A stretch of DNA of 64,000 bases, from the NCBI RefSeq assembly GCF_024343735.1, contig NZ_RJUE01000001.1:62001-126000 (forward strand), written 5' to 3'. The notes under the pieces were generated by a model. The model searched no databases. It worked only from the letters and a program-made list of their open reading frames with translations, and was not told the DNA's origin. Below are positions 25,365-34,811 of the stretch, piece by piece. The DNA comes from Lacihabitans sp. CCS-44. GTDB lineage: Bacteria; Bacteroidota; Bacteroidia; Cytophagales; Spirosomataceae. Every line of letters begins with the position of its first letter. The stretch's first letter is position 1. The position numbers and the translations under genes were made by a program.

Positions 25365-25910
25365 CTACATATTTGAATTTCCAATCCGAGTTTTTAGATC
25401 TCCCAAATATTCCACCCAATTACCTCCAGGTATCCAATCTGAAATTTTAGAGATAATATTAGGTGCAAAGGTTTTTGCGAAATCAAAATATTGGTTATCA
25501 ACCATCCATTTCTGTGGCAAATCAATTCCTGTTTTAGAAAATAACCACAAAAACACACTAATTCCAAAAAGAGCTGTAAAACCACCTAAAAATGCCCCTA
25601 GAAAGCCATCTAATGTACCCAAAAACGTCAACCTAACCGCTTTTCTCATCAACCAGCCAGCTTTCCGAAACAGAAAAATAGTTGGTAAAAACACTACGAA
25701 AAAACTCAAATAAGGAGAGATAGAAACCAGATTTTCTTTTCCAAAAATATTTTCTAAAAAATCGGCTCCTATGCTCAAAAACTTAAAACCTATCACTATA
25801 GCTGCTACAAATGCGGCAATGCCGAAAATTTCCATCAGCAAGCCCTTTTTATAACCATTAAAAGCACCAATAAGCACTGGCACAAGCAATATTAGGTCGA
25901 TTATGGCCAT
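25365..25910 (-). CDS. CvpA family membrane protein
   Basis: Membrane protein of 181 residues with four helices. The N-terminus MAIIDLILLVPVLIGAFNGYKKGLLMEIFG matches the CvpA family opening (IDxIxxxxxxxxxxxGxxKGxxxE). E. coli CvpA is linked to colicin V production and membrane stress; its function here is not known. It follows the YqeY gene by 3 bases on the same strand and is likely cotranscribed. Confidence 0.88.
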   Translation of the reverse strand: MAIIDLILLVPVLIGAFNGYKKGLLMEIFGIAAFVAAIVIGFKFLSIGADFLENIFGKENLVSISPYLSFFVVFLPTIFLFRKAGWLMRKAVRLTFLGTLDGFLGAFLGGFTALFGISVFLWLFSKTGIDLPQKWMVDNQYFDFAKTFAPNIISKISDWIPGGNWVEYLGDLKTRIGNSNM

Positions 25911-25913
25911 TTA

Positions 25914-26363
25914 TTATTGAGCCAAAAGTGTTTTTACCATTTCAGAAATGGCTCTTCCCTCTGCTTTTCCTGCCAATTCCTTGCTAGCTACGCCCATCAC
26001 TTTACCCATATCTGCTGGCGAACTCGCCCCTACTTTGGCTATGATTTCGGCTATTATACCTTTCAATTCGTCAGCTGACATGGCTGCTGGCAAGTATGTT
26101 TCTATGATGGCAATCTCTGCCAATTCTTTTTCAAGAAGTTCAGGTCTGTTTTGTGTTTTGTAAATTTCAGCGGAGTCTTTGCGTTGTTTAACAGCCTTTT
26201 GCAAAATTCTCATCTCATCCGCTTCTGTCAAGGCCAGAGCACCCGGCTTCGTTTCCTCTATTAAAATCACCTTTTTTATATCTCTCAAGGCCAACAACTT
26301 AGCTGAATCACGGGCCAACATGGCTGCTTTTATATCTGCGTCTATCTGTGTTTTTAACGACAT
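25914..26363 (-). CDS. GatB/YqeY domain protein
   Basis: Stand-alone YqeY protein of 149 residues, homologous to the C-terminal domain of GatB that helps bind tRNA in amidotransferases. Typical sequence: MSLKTQIDADIKAAMLARDSAKLLALRDIKKVI at the start, QRKDSAEIYKTQNRPELLEKELAEIAIIETYLP in the middle, and the AEIIAKVGASSPADMGKVMGV segment near 110-130. Its exact role is not established. It precedes the CvpA gene by 3 bases. pdxJ is divergent. Confidence 0.92.
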   Translation of the reverse strand: MSLKTQIDADIKAAMLARDSAKLLALRDIKKVILIEETKPGALALTEADEMRILQKAVKQRKDSAEIYKTQNRPELLEKELAEIAIIETYLPAAMSADELKGIIAEIIAKVGASSPADMGKVMGVASKELAGKAEGRAISEMVKTLLAQ

Positions 26364-26414
26364 TTGTTTTAATATTTATTGTAGTTTTTAAAATTCATTC
26401 CAAAATAAAAATCG

Positions 26415-26422
26415 TAATTTTG
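26415..26422 (+). promoter_or_regulatory. -7 promoter element for pdxJ
   Basis: Reads TAATTTTG on the plus strand, 24 bases before the pdxJ ATG. No clear -33 box. Confidence 0.5.
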
Positions 26423-26445
26423 GACCCATAAATGAGAATGCAAAA

Positions 26446-27165
26446 ATGACAAAATTATCGGTCAATATCAACAAAATAGCAACTTTAAGAAACTCAAGAG
26501 GCGGAAACATGCCTGATTTAATTAAAACAGCTATTGATTGTGAGATTTTTGGAGCTGAAGGTATCACCATTCACCCCAGACCCGACGAACGTCATATCAA
26601 ATACCAAGATGTTTTTGATTTAAAGAATGTAGTAAAAACAGAATTTAATATTGAAGGCAATCCTACAGAAGGTAGATTCCAAGAAGTTGTTTTGGCAGTT
26701 AAACCTGAACAGGTTACCTTGGTACCTGATACTTTGGGGGCCATTACTTCGAATGCAGGTTGGGATACCATAACCTACAAAGCCAAACTAAAAGAAATTG
26801 TAAATATCTATAAATCAGAAGGTATCAGAGTTTCAATATTTGTCGACGCAGACAACGAAATGGTTGAGGCTGCTGCTGAAACTGGAACTGATAGAATAGA
26901 GCTTTACACTGAATCTTACGCAAAAGACTACCTCGAAAACCCAGAAAAAGCGATAGAAAACTTCATAAAAGCAGCCGAAATGGCCCAAAAAGTGGGTTTA
27001 GGTATAAATGCAGGTCATGACTTAAGTCTTGAAAACTTGGCCTATTTTTATAAAAACATTCCGGGTCTGTTGGAGGTTTCGATCGGCCATGCTTTAATCA
27101 GCGATGCTCTCTATTATGGCTTGGAGAATACTATTCAGTTGTATTTGAGGCAGTTGGAGGGTTGA
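26446..27165 (+). CDS. pdxJ: Pyridoxine 5'-phosphate synthase PdxJ
   Basis: Condenses 1-deoxyxylulose 5-phosphate with the aminoacetone phosphate product of PdxA to make vitamin B6 phosphate. A 239-residue TIM barrel opening with TKLSVNINKIATLRNSRGGNMPDL. Other conserved blocks are GAEGITIHPRPDERHI (about 34-50), PEQVTLVPD (about 85), RVSIFVDAD (about 126), IELYTESYA (about 150) and GINAGHDLSLENL (about 185). The catalytic His in HPRPDERH is present. Monocistronic by spacing. Confidence 0.97.
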   Translation: MTKLSVNINKIATLRNSRGGNMPDLIKTAIDCEIFGAEGITIHPRPDERHIKYQDVFDLKNVVKTEFNIEGNPTEGRFQEVVLAVKPEQVTLVPDTLGAITSNAGWDTITYKAKLKEIVNIYKSEGIRVSIFVDADNEMVEAAAETGTDRIELYTESYAKDYLENPEKAIENFIKAAEMAQKVGLGINAGHDLSLENLAYFYKNIPGLLEVSIGHALISDALYYGLENTIQLYLRQLEG

Positions 27166-27277
27166 TTTTCAAATACATAGAAAACTAAACAACATAATTG
27201 TAAAGGCGAAATTATGCTGATGTTTTTTCACAAACCTTCATTGATTTTGATTGAGCGACTATTCAATTATTCCAAGC

Positions 27278-29563
27278 TCACTCCACAATCCTCAACTTAG
27301 CAAAACTAAGGAGTAGTGTCTTTTCTCCTTCAGAATCAAAATGGATGACAGCTTTAGCTGTTGGGCCTAAATTATCAATTTTTTTAACTTCCCCAAAACC
27401 GAACTTTTGGTGTTCCACTTTGTCGCCAGACTTTAGATTTTTAGTATCAGATGGTACAAAATCAACCGTTGGAATATGGGCTGGAGCTGGTTTGGCCTGC
27501 GAAACTGGCTTTAGATTTGCAATAGTCTGTGATCGAGTTGGAGGAGCAGTCACAACAGGTCTTTCTTTTCTACCAAAAGATTCAAAATCGAAACCTTTGG
27601 GCGTATAACTTGATCCTCGATCATCAAATTTGAGATATGCAGGATCTATTTCGTCTATAAATCTACTTTTCTCACAAAAATTGAGCTTGCCCCAATTGTA
27701 CCTTTGCTCAGCATAACTTAATGTAAGTTTTTTCTCAGCCCGCGTAATGGCCACATAAAAAAGTCTTCGTTCTTCTTCCAAGTCTTCACGGCTCCGTAGC
27801 ATCATTTGCGACGGAAAAAGGTTTTCTTCCAATCCTACCACAAAAACATGTTTAAACTCTAGGCCTTTAGCACCATGGATGGTCATCATGGTTACTTTAT
27901 CCGGATCACCATCCTCTTCTTGGTCGGCATTTGTAAGTAAAGAAACTGTCTGCAGGAACGAACCGAGCGTTTTATCTTCGTTTTCAGGATTATCAACAAA
28001 CTGTTTGATAGAATTGAGCAATTCCTGTACGTTTTCGTGTCTGGCCACGCCCTCTACCGTTTTATCGATGTACAAATCATGCAAAATACCAGTAGTTTTA
28101 GCAATATTCATCGCAATAGTATGAGCATCTTTGCCTTCCTCTTCCATAATGATGTAACTCTTTATGAGATTAGTAAAGGTCTCAATAGAGTTCATCGCTC
28201 TCCCTTCGAGATAAGTTTTTATATTGCAAATTACCTCCCAAACAGACATCTGATTTTCTGAGGCTGTCACTACAATTTTAGCCACAGTAGAGTCACCAAT
28301 TCCTCTTTTTGGTAAGTTAATTATACGCTTAAATGCTTCCTCATCTTGCTGGTTTACGGTGTATCTCAAATACCCCAAAAGGTCCTTGATTTCTTTTCGT
28401 TGATAGAACGAAAGACCACCAATAATACGGTATTTAATATTCAACTTTCGCAAGGCTTCTTCAAAGGCTCTTGATTGGGCGTTGGTTCGATACAATATTG
28501 CAAAGTCCTGATTACGAAGACCTTGATGTTTTGACTCAAATATAGTATTAGCTATAATTTTACCCTCTTCGTTGTCAGAGTGAGCTTTAATAACCTCTAT
28601 CCTATCTCCCTCTTCGTTGTCTGAAAACGTTTTTTTCTCAAGCTGGGCTTTATTTTTGGCTATTAACGAATTCGCAGCATTGACAATATTCTTTGTAGAA
28701 CGATAATTCTGTTCCAACTTAACTACCTTCAAATCAGGATAATCCTTCTTAAAATTTAAAATATTCTGAATATTGGCACCTCGAAAGGCATAAATACTTT
28801 GGGCATCGTCACCGACAACACAAATATTCTGATGAACCGCGGACAGCTTGCGTGTAATCAAGTATTGACTGATGTTGGTATCCTGAAACTCATCTACCAT
28901 CACGTGCTTAAACTTGTGTTGGTATTTATTCAGAACATCCAGATGGTCTCTAAACAGCACATTTGTATTGAATAACAAATCGTCAAAATCCATAGCATTT
29001 GCCGAAAAACACCTCTGAGCGTAAGTTTTATAGATACGTCCAATTTCGGGCATTTGAGCTGAAATGTCCTCCGCCTGAAAAACAGGATTCTCATTGTACA
29101 TCTGCCATGAAATAAGGTTGTTTTTAGCTCCCGAAATTCTGTTTAGAATAAAATTAGGCTTATAGGTTTTATCGTCGAGATGAAACTCTTTTACGATAGT
29201 CTTTAGCAAAGATTTACTATCGTCGGTATCGTATATAGTAAAGTTAGATGTATAGCCCAACCTAAAACCTTCAAAACGCAGAATTTTAGCAAAAACAGAG
29301 TGAAAAGTACCCATCCAAAGGTTTTTTGCCTCAGATCCAATAATTTTCTCAATCCTGTGACGCATTTCTTCAGCGGCCTTATTGGTAAACGTCAAAGACA
29401 AAATATTGAAAGCATCAACCCCACTACCCATCAAATGAGCAATACGATAAGTTAAAACTCGTGTTTTTCCAGAGCCAGCACCCGCAATAATCATTAATGG
29501 GCCGTTTTCGTGTGTGACAGCCTGATGCTGCGGTTCGTTAAGTTCTGCTAAAAAATCTATCAC
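27278..29563 (-). CDS. UvrD/PcrA-type DNA helicase
   Basis: Superfamily 1A ATP-dependent 3'-5' helicase of 761 residues, used in repair and in clearing replication obstacles. Motifs: QHQAVTHENGPLMIIAGAGSGKT (Q and I, 12-34), TFTNKAAEEM (Ia), DEFQDTN (II, about 222), GDDAQSIYAFRGA (III, about 250), QNYRST (IV, about 286), MTIHGAKGLEF (V, about 560) and VAITRAEKKL (VI, about 600). The C-terminus ends in the small Tudor-like domain GDKVEHQKFGFGEVKKI typical of PcrA/UvrD. The start is GTG at 29563; the ATG 9 bases upstream meets an in-frame stop. Confidence 0.95.
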   Translation of the reverse strand: MIDFLAELNEPQHQAVTHENGPLMIIAGAGSGKTRVLTYRIAHLMGSGVDAFNILSLTFTNKAAEEMRHRIEKIIGSEAKNLWMGTFHSVFAKILRFEGFRLGYTSNFTIYDTDDSKSLLKTIVKEFHLDDKTYKPNFILNRISGAKNNLISWQMYNENPVFQAEDISAQMPEIGRIYKTYAQRCFSANAMDFDDLLFNTNVLFRDHLDVLNKYQHKFKHVMVDEFQDTNISQYLITRKLSAVHQNICVVGDDAQSIYAFRGANIQNILNFKKDYPDLKVVKLEQNYRSTKNIVNAANSLIAKNKAQLEKKTFSDNEEGDRIEVIKAHSDNEEGKIIANTIFESKHQGLRNQDFAILYRTNAQSRAFEEALRKLNIKYRIIGGLSFYQRKEIKDLLGYLRYTVNQQDEEAFKRIINLPKRGIGDSTVAKIVVTASENQMSVWEVICNIKTYLEGRAMNSIETFTNLIKSYIIMEEEGKDAHTIAMNIAKTTGILHDLYIDKTVEGVARHENVQELLNSIKQFVDNPENEDKTLGSFLQTVSLLTNADQEEDGDPDKVTMMTIHGAKGLEFKHVFVVGLEENLFPSQMMLRSREDLEEERRLFYVAITRAEKKLTLSYAEQRYNWGKLNFCEKSRFIDEIDPAYLKFDDRGSSYTPKGFDFESFGRKERPVVTAPPTRSQTIANLKPVSQAKPAPAHIPTVDFVPSDTKNLKSGDKVEHQKFGFGEVKKIDNLGPTAKAVIHFDSEGEKTLLLSFAKLRIVE

Positions 29564-29582
29564 CTAATTCATGTTGTTTGCA

Positions 29583-29590
29583 CAAAGATA
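29583..29590 (-). promoter_or_regulatory. -7 promoter element for the helicase gene
   Basis: Reads TATCTTTG on the minus strand, 19 bases upstream of the GTG start. Confidence 0.5.
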
Positions 29591-29906
29591 ATCAAGGATA
29601 AGTAAGGGAGGAATTTTTTAAACATATGAAAAGGTAAGAATTTGTGAGAAATAGATTTTGTACTTTGAATTAAAATAATTGAGGAGCGGGTGTAAAATCC
29701 GTAAAAAACTAAAAGATATTTTAACTATAAAGTTCAACAGCTTAATCTGTAAAGTATATTGACCAAAACTATCAAAGAATTTAAAGAACATAGTGGCTAA
29801 TCTTTCGTTATCCTTTAAACAAAAGGTTTCTAAAAAAAGTACAATTTGCAATCTTCAGGATTATTAGCGAAATTTGTAACAAGGAATACCTTAAAAACCT
29901 ATTTTA
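29591..29906. other. Gene-poor divergent region between helicase and desaturase genes
   Basis: AT-rich with no supported gene. A 77-codon minus-strand frame at 29618-29851 has no recognisable features. I see no repeat or hairpin of note and no TAnnTTTG before the desaturase start. Confidence 0.5.
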
Positions 29907-30983
29907 ATGCAAAAGATTAAGTTTGTCAACAAAACCCAAGCCACCTTTTTTACTTCTTTGAGAACTAGGGTGGATGAATATTTTCAAGAAAATAACCTTC
30001 AGAAATCTGGTGGAAATGATTTAATTCTAAAAGCAGCCATCATGCTTTCTTTGTATTTTATCCCTTATTTCATGGTGCTTTTTGGAGGATTCACTACAGC
30101 TATAAATATTCTGCTGTTGATTTTGATGGGAATCGGAATTGCAGGCACTGGAATGAGTGTGATGCATGACGCCATACACGGCACTTTTTCTGACAAAAAA
30201 TGGGTAAATAAACTTTTTGGAGCGAGTATATATTTCTTAGGAGGCAATGCCTACAACTGGGAAATGCAACACAACACACTTCATCATACCTATACCAATA
30301 TACTGGACATGGATGAAGATATCACTGGTAAATTTATGTTAAGGTTAAACATTGCAGCCAAGAAAAAATTCTTTCACCGTTTTCAACATATTTATGCATT
30401 CTTCCTTTACAGCCTTATGACGGTTTCATTCTTGTGGAAAGACTTCAAGGAAATTGGTCTTTTCAACGAACTTTCTAAAACTGGCGTAATGAAACCATTT
30501 TCAAGAAAAGAATTAGCTATACTTCTGACTACCAAGACTTTATATATTGTTTTTATTTTAGTAATTCCTATGTTACTCATGGACTTAAGCTTTGGACAAT
30601 GGATTGTTGGATTTCTTATTATGCATAGCGTTTCTGGATTGATATTGAGTACCATTTTTCAGTTAGCTCACGTGGTGGAGGGTGCTATACAGCCAATTCC
30701 CGACGAAAATGGTTGTGTAGAAAATGCCTGGGCTGTACACCAACTAAAAACAACCTCAAACTTTTTTGGTCGTAATAAGTTGTTTTCATGGTATATCGGT
30801 GGTCTTGATTTTCAAATTGAGCATCATTTGTTTCCGAAAATCTCCCATGTCTATTACAGAGATCTTTCCAAAATAGTGGCAGATACTGCCAAGGAATTTG
30901 GACTTTATTATAACTCAAAAGGAGGATTTTTTCAAGCTTTAGGTTCTCATATAAACATGTTGAAGCAATTGGGTGTTTCATGA
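29907..30983 (+). CDS. Membrane fatty acid desaturase (front-end/linoleoyl-CoA type)
   Basis: Di-iron acyl desaturase of 358 residues. Three histidine boxes are present: HDAIHGTFS (about 90), HNTLHHTYTN (about 125) and QIEHHLFP (about 300). Gln in place of the first His of the third box (QIEHH) is the mark of front-end desaturases. Four hydrophobic stretches occur (about 45-85, 150-175, 205-255). The gene is followed 19 bases later by a glutathione peroxidase, then menA, which suggests an operon dealing with membrane lipids and quinone. Regiospecificity is unknown. Confidence 0.9.
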   Translation: MQKIKFVNKTQATFFTSLRTRVDEYFQENNLQKSGGNDLILKAAIMLSLYFIPYFMVLFGGFTTAINILLLILMGIGIAGTGMSVMHDAIHGTFSDKKWVNKLFGASIYFLGGNAYNWEMQHNTLHHTYTNILDMDEDITGKFMLRLNIAAKKKFFHRFQHIYAFFLYSLMTVSFLWKDFKEIGLFNELSKTGVMKPFSRKELAILLTTKTLYIVFILVIPMLLMDLSFGQWIVGFLIMHSVSGLILSTIFQLAHVVEGAIQPIPDENGCVENAWAVHQLKTTSNFFGRNKLFSWYIGGLDFQIEHHLFPKISHVYYRDLSKIVADTAKEFGLYYNSKGGFFQALGSHINMLKQLGVS

Positions 30984-31002
30984 ATATAAAACTTACAAAT
31001 AA

Positions 31003-31602
31003 ATGAAATTCTTAACAGTAGGAATCTTAACAGTAGCAATAGTGGCTTTTTTTAGTAGAAATCTAATCAAAAATATTTTTAGCAAAAAACAAACAATCTT
31101 GTCATCTAACAATGTAAACAATTACATGGGATCTTTTTATGATTTCACGGTAAATGACTTAAGCGGCAAACCCGTAAGTCTCAAAGAATATCAAGGAAAA
31201 GCAGTTGTATTGATAAATGTGGCTTCTAAATGTGGTTTTACTCCGCAATATGCCGACTGGCAAAAATTTCATGAGAAATATGGTGACAAAGTTGCAGTTC
31301 TTGGTTTTCCAGCAAACGATTTTATGTCGCAAGAGCCTGGCTCTAGTGAAGAGATAGCTGAATTCTGTCAAAAGAATTATGGAGTAAGTTTCAGAATGTT
31401 TGAAAAAATACAAGTTGCAGGAACAAGCAAAGCTCCTCTTTATAACTGGCTAAGTAACAAGGAACTTAACGGTTGGAATAGCCAAGAGCCAACCTGGAAT
31501 TTCTGCAAGTATTTGATAAATAAAGAAGGTAAATTAACTCATTTCTTTGAGTCAAAAATCACACCTGAAAATCCAGAATTTCTTAAAGCTGTTGGTATAT
31601 AA
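31003..31602 (+). CDS. Glutathione peroxidase family protein, membrane-anchored or exported
   Basis: Thiol peroxidase fold of 199 residues, with a hydrophobic N-terminal segment (about 1-20) that suggests an anchor or uncleaved signal. The peroxidatic Cys is in NVASKCGFTPQY (about 78) and the Trp-Asn pair in PTWNFCKYL. The usual catalytic Gln of the CNQF-type motif is replaced by Asp (FPANDFMSQEPG). Such enzymes in bacteria usually use thioredoxin. It lies 19 bases after the desaturase and 2 bases before menA, fitting protection of unsaturated lipids. Confidence 0.9.
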   Translation: MKFLTVGILTVAIVAFFSRNLIKNIFSKKQTILSSNNVNNYMGSFYDFTVNDLSGKPVSLKEYQGKAVVLINVASKCGFTPQYADWQKFHEKYGDKVAVLGFPANDFMSQEPGSSEEIAEFCQKNYGVSFRMFEKIQVAGTSKAPLYNWLSNKELNGWNSQEPTWNFCKYLINKEGKLTHFFESKITPENPEFLKAVGI

Positions 31603-31604
31603 AA

Positions 31605-32489
31605 ATGAGTATTGCCGCAAGAGACTGGCTTTCAGCCGCTAGACTAAGAACACTCCCTTTAGCTCTGTCGAGTATTATTATGGGTGGTTTTTTGGCAGAA
31701 AAGTTCGGGAAATTTAGCCCAACGATTTTCGGTTTTGCATGTTTGACCACTATTCTGCTTCAGGTACTTTCAAATTTTGCAAATGACTACGGCGATACCC
31801 AAAACGGAGCTGACTTGGTAGATAGAGTTGGCCCCACCAGAGCTGTGCAATCAGGCAAAATAAGCCCAAAGCAGATGTTGGGAGGAATAGTTTTCATTGG
31901 AGTTTGTTCATTACTATCTGGCATTTTGCTGATCTACATATCGTTTGGCGGTTTTACGCAATTATTTTGGACATTTTTGGCAATTGGCTTACTCTGCATT
32001 TTAGCAGCCTACACCTACACGGCAGGAAAAAAACCATACGGATACATGGGGCTTGGTGATATTTCGGTATTCATATTTTTCGGGATAGTCGGAGTTGTTT
32101 GCAGTTATTTTCTTTACTCACAAACTTTCAACTCACAAACTATTTGGCCTGCTATCAGTTGTGGAGCCTTAGCAACTGGAGTTCTCAACATCAACAATCT
32201 AAGAGACATTGATTCAGATAGAACCGCCGGTAAAATCACAATACCGGTTAGAATAGGTAGAAGAAATACTATTATTTATCATTGGGCATTGCTTTTGGTG
32301 TCGATTGGAAGTACCCTTTTTTTTATAAATAATATAGGAAATGTAAAACCATACTATTTTGTTTCCTTTCCGTTAATAATTCTTAATGGTGTACAAATCT
32401 CCAAATCTTCAAATCCAGACCCTTACTTGAAAACATTGGCCATTACTTCTTTGGCTCATGTTTCACTACTTGGTTTTAGTATAATTTAA
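31605..32489 (+). CDS. menA: 1,4-dihydroxy-2-naphthoate polyprenyltransferase
   Basis: UbiA-family membrane enzyme that attaches the isoprenoid tail in menaquinone synthesis; 294 residues with about eight transmembrane segments. The first Asp-rich site is NFANDYGDTQNGAD (about 65) and the second is NNLRDIDSDRTAGKITIPVRIGRR (about 200), which distinguishes MenA. The RTLPLALSSIIMG opening is also typical. It follows the peroxidase gene by 2 bases. Confidence 0.95.
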   Translation: MSIAARDWLSAARLRTLPLALSSIIMGGFLAEKFGKFSPTIFGFACLTTILLQVLSNFANDYGDTQNGADLVDRVGPTRAVQSGKISPKQMLGGIVFIGVCSLLSGILLIYISFGGFTQLFWTFLAIGLLCILAAYTYTAGKKPYGYMGLGDISVFIFFGIVGVVCSYFLYSQTFNSQTIWPAISCGALATGVLNINNLRDIDSDRTAGKITIPVRIGRRNTIIYHWALLLVSIGSTLFFINNIGNVKPYYFVSFPLIILNGVQISKSSNPDPYLKTLAITSLAHVSLLGFSII

Positions 32490-32544
32490 AGAACGTCAAC
32501 TTTCTATAAAATAGAAAATCCGTATCCATTAAAATCTTTTTGAT

Positions 32545-32552
32545 TATATTTG
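32545..32552 (+). promoter_or_regulatory. -7 promoter element for the TPR gene
   Basis: Reads TATATTTG, 24 bases before the ATG at 32576. Confidence 0.5.
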
Positions 32553-32575
32553 ACTTATTTTTTTAAAAATACCTC

Positions 32576-33916
32576 ATGAGAAAACATTTACTTTCCTTCG
32601 TGTTTATTTTATCCTTTTGCATAGCTTCTTATGCTCAACAAACAGCCTCTGAATATTTTGAAGCGGGAGTAAACAAAAGCAAAGCTGGAGATTATATAGG
32701 TGCATTGGCCTCGTTTAGTACAGCCATAGCAATGAACCCCGACAATCACCAGAGCTACTTTAACCGAGGACTTGCCAAACAAGCCTTAAAAGACAACAGA
32801 GGGGCCATTTTAGACTTTGACAAAGCTATCGATCTAAGCCCACGAGATGCAATGTCCTATCTCTACAGAGGTCTTAGCAAAAGCTACCAAGACGATAACC
32901 GTGCGGCTTTACAGGATTTCAATAGAGCCATAGAAATAGCTCCAGATGATGCATACTCTTATCTTCAAAGAGGTACAATAAGGGCTAAATTAAACGAACT
33001 CACAAGAGCGATTCAGGATTTTACTAAAGTGATTGAATTGAACCCAAGCGACAAAGAAAAATATCAAGCATACTATTCGCGAGGTTTGTGTAAATCTAAA
33101 TTGGACGATTTTAACGGTAGTATTGCCGATTACACAAAATCGATAGATATAAACCCAAAGAGAGCTCAGACTTTTGTGGAAAGAGGCAAAAACAGAATAA
33201 AAGTGAATGCGTTTTCAGATGCCATAACTGATTTTGATGAAGCCCTAAAGCTAGACATTCAAGATGCTCAGTCATTTTTTTTTAGAGGTTTTTCAAAAGG
33301 AAAACTTGAAGATTACAACGGTGCCAAGCTCGATTTCGACAAATGTTTACAACTTGACCCTAATCATCAGCCGGCGTATTACGGCAGAGGTTTTGCCTAC
33401 TCAAAGCTGAATAACCAAAAAGCCGCATTGTCTGATTATAATAAAGCACTGTTCGAAAAGTCTGACTCAAAAGGAAGTAAAGATGCCTACAACGGAACAC
33501 TAACAAAATCTACCCTTGACAACTTGAGAGGGGCAGTGGATGAGAAAATAAAAATAGTGGACTTTACCGAAGAAAAATCTGAAGTATTCTATGCGAAAGG
33601 CTTGTCGAACTACAAAGCCTCAAATCTCAAAGATGCTCTACTTGATCTGAATAAATCCATAGAATTAAATCCGACATATGCCGAGGCTCATTTTGCAAGA
33701 GGTCTTGTGAGATCAACCATGGGGACTCAATCTGAGGCAATGATAGACTGTGGAAATGCCATAAAAATAAACCCCAAATATGCAGAAGCTTATTATGTAA
33801 GAGGATTGATAAAAAATGCACTTGGAGACAACAACGGCGGATGCTTTGACCTCAGCAAATCTGGCGAGCTGGGCTACGCCGCAGCCTATAACGTAATCAA
33901 AGACTACTGTAATTGA
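32576..33916 (+). CDS. Exported tetratricopeptide repeat protein
   Basis: Protein of 446 residues with signal peptide MRKHLLSFVFILSFCIASYAQ, then about ten TPR units of 34 residues from about 25 to 430. Repeat consensus ...YFNRGLAKQALKDNRGAILDFDKAIDLSP is evident throughout. An interruption of about 25 residues near 300-325 separates two repeat blocks. Such proteins act as periplasmic or envelope scaffolds; the partner is unknown. Has its own promoter and terminator. Confidence 0.9.
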   Translation: MRKHLLSFVFILSFCIASYAQQTASEYFEAGVNKSKAGDYIGALASFSTAIAMNPDNHQSYFNRGLAKQALKDNRGAILDFDKAIDLSPRDAMSYLYRGLSKSYQDDNRAALQDFNRAIEIAPDDAYSYLQRGTIRAKLNELTRAIQDFTKVIELNPSDKEKYQAYYSRGLCKSKLDDFNGSIADYTKSIDINPKRAQTFVERGKNRIKVNAFSDAITDFDEALKLDIQDAQSFFFRGFSKGKLEDYNGAKLDFDKCLQLDPNHQPAYYGRGFAYSKLNNQKAALSDYNKALFEKSDSKGSKDAYNGTLTKSTLDNLRGAVDEKIKIVDFTEEKSEVFYAKGLSNYKASNLKDALLDLNKSIELNPTYAEAHFARGLVRSTMGTQSEAMIDCGNAIKINPKYAEAYYVRGLIKNALGDNNGGCFDLSKSGELGYAAAYNVIKDYCN

Positions 33917-33936
33917 TTACATTATTATAAGCCCTT

Positions 33937-33966
33937 AAAAAAAGTGGTGTTCACCACTTTTTTTTC
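33937..33966. terminator. Bidirectional terminator between the TPR and AMP nucleosidase genes
   Basis: A perfect 13-bp stem, AAAAAAAGTGGTG at 33937-33949 with its complement at 33952-33964, closes a 2-nt loop. A and T runs on both sides allow use from either strand. Confidence 0.85.
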
Positions 33967-34743
33967 TTAGTTCTCAAACCTCATGTGTTTTACAGACTCC
34001 CCAGAATTGGCTAGTTCATCTAGTGATTCTATACCTATCTGTAAATGTTTTTCTACAAAGTTTGAAGTAACTTTCTTATCACTTTCTTCGGTTTTAACGC
34101 CATCCGGCTCCATGGGGTTGTCTGACACCAACAACAAAGCTCCATGTGGAATAGAATTCACGAAACCCACAATAAAAATAGTGGCGGTTTCCATATCTAT
34201 GCCCAAAGCCCTTATTTCTTTCAAATAATCCTTAAATTTTTCATCATGCTCCCAAACTCTTCTGTTGGTAGTGTACACTGTACCCGTCCAATAATCCATC
34301 TCATGCTTTATAATCATCTCAGAAACAGCCCTTTGAAGCCTAAAAGACGGCAAGGCTGGAATCTCTGGCCTGGCATAGTCGTCACTCGTACCTTCTCCCC
34401 TAATAGCGGCTATAGGCAGAATAAAGTCCCCCAAAGCACTAATTTTTTTTAACCCACCACACTTTCCAAGAAACAACACCGCTTTGGGATTAATGGCCGT
34501 AAGCAGATCCATTACTGTAGCTGCCATGGCACTACCCATTCCAAAGTTAATTATCGTAATATTTCCTGCTGAGGCCGTTTGCATGGCATTGTTTGTTCCT
34601 AGTATTTCCACACCATATTTTTCGGCAAACATTTTAACGTAATTCGAAAAATTTGTAAGCAAAATATATGGTTTAAAATCCTCCAGTGGAGTTCCGGTAT
34701 ATCGTGGCAGCCAATTCTTAACTATTTCTTCTTTAGTTTGCAT
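33967..34743 (-). CDS. amn: AMP nucleosidase
   Basis: Cleaves AMP to adenine and ribose 5-phosphate. A 258-residue protein of the phosphorylase/nucleosidase fold, corresponding to the catalytic half of the longer proteobacterial Amn; the short form is common in Bacteroidota. Motifs include TIINFGMGSAMAATVMDLL (about 60), VLFLGKCGGLKKI (about 92), GIDMETATIFIVGFV (about 183) and LLLVSDNPM (about 205). It ends at the shared terminator. Confidence 0.92.
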   Translation of the reverse strand: MQTKEEIVKNWLPRYTGTPLEDFKPYILLTNFSNYVKMFAEKYGVEILGTNNAMQTASAGNITIINFGMGSAMAATVMDLLTAINPKAVLFLGKCGGLKKISALGDFILPIAAIRGEGTSDDYARPEIPALPSFRLQRAVSEMIIKHEMDYWTGTVYTTNRRVWEHDEKFKDYLKEIRALGIDMETATIFIVGFVNSIPHGALLLVSDNPMEPDGVKTEESDKKVTSNFVEKHLQIGIESLDELANSGESVKHMRFEN

Positions 34744-34811
34744 ATATCATTAGTTTGTTTAAAATTTGAAGTAGAAAACCGATTTTGTTTGAAAATGATT
34801 CCCTGTGCAAT

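Noticed and set aside
29618-29851. 77-codon minus-strand gene
   Set aside because: Low-complexity AT-rich frame with no signal, domain or conserved feature; its start has no supporting promoter.
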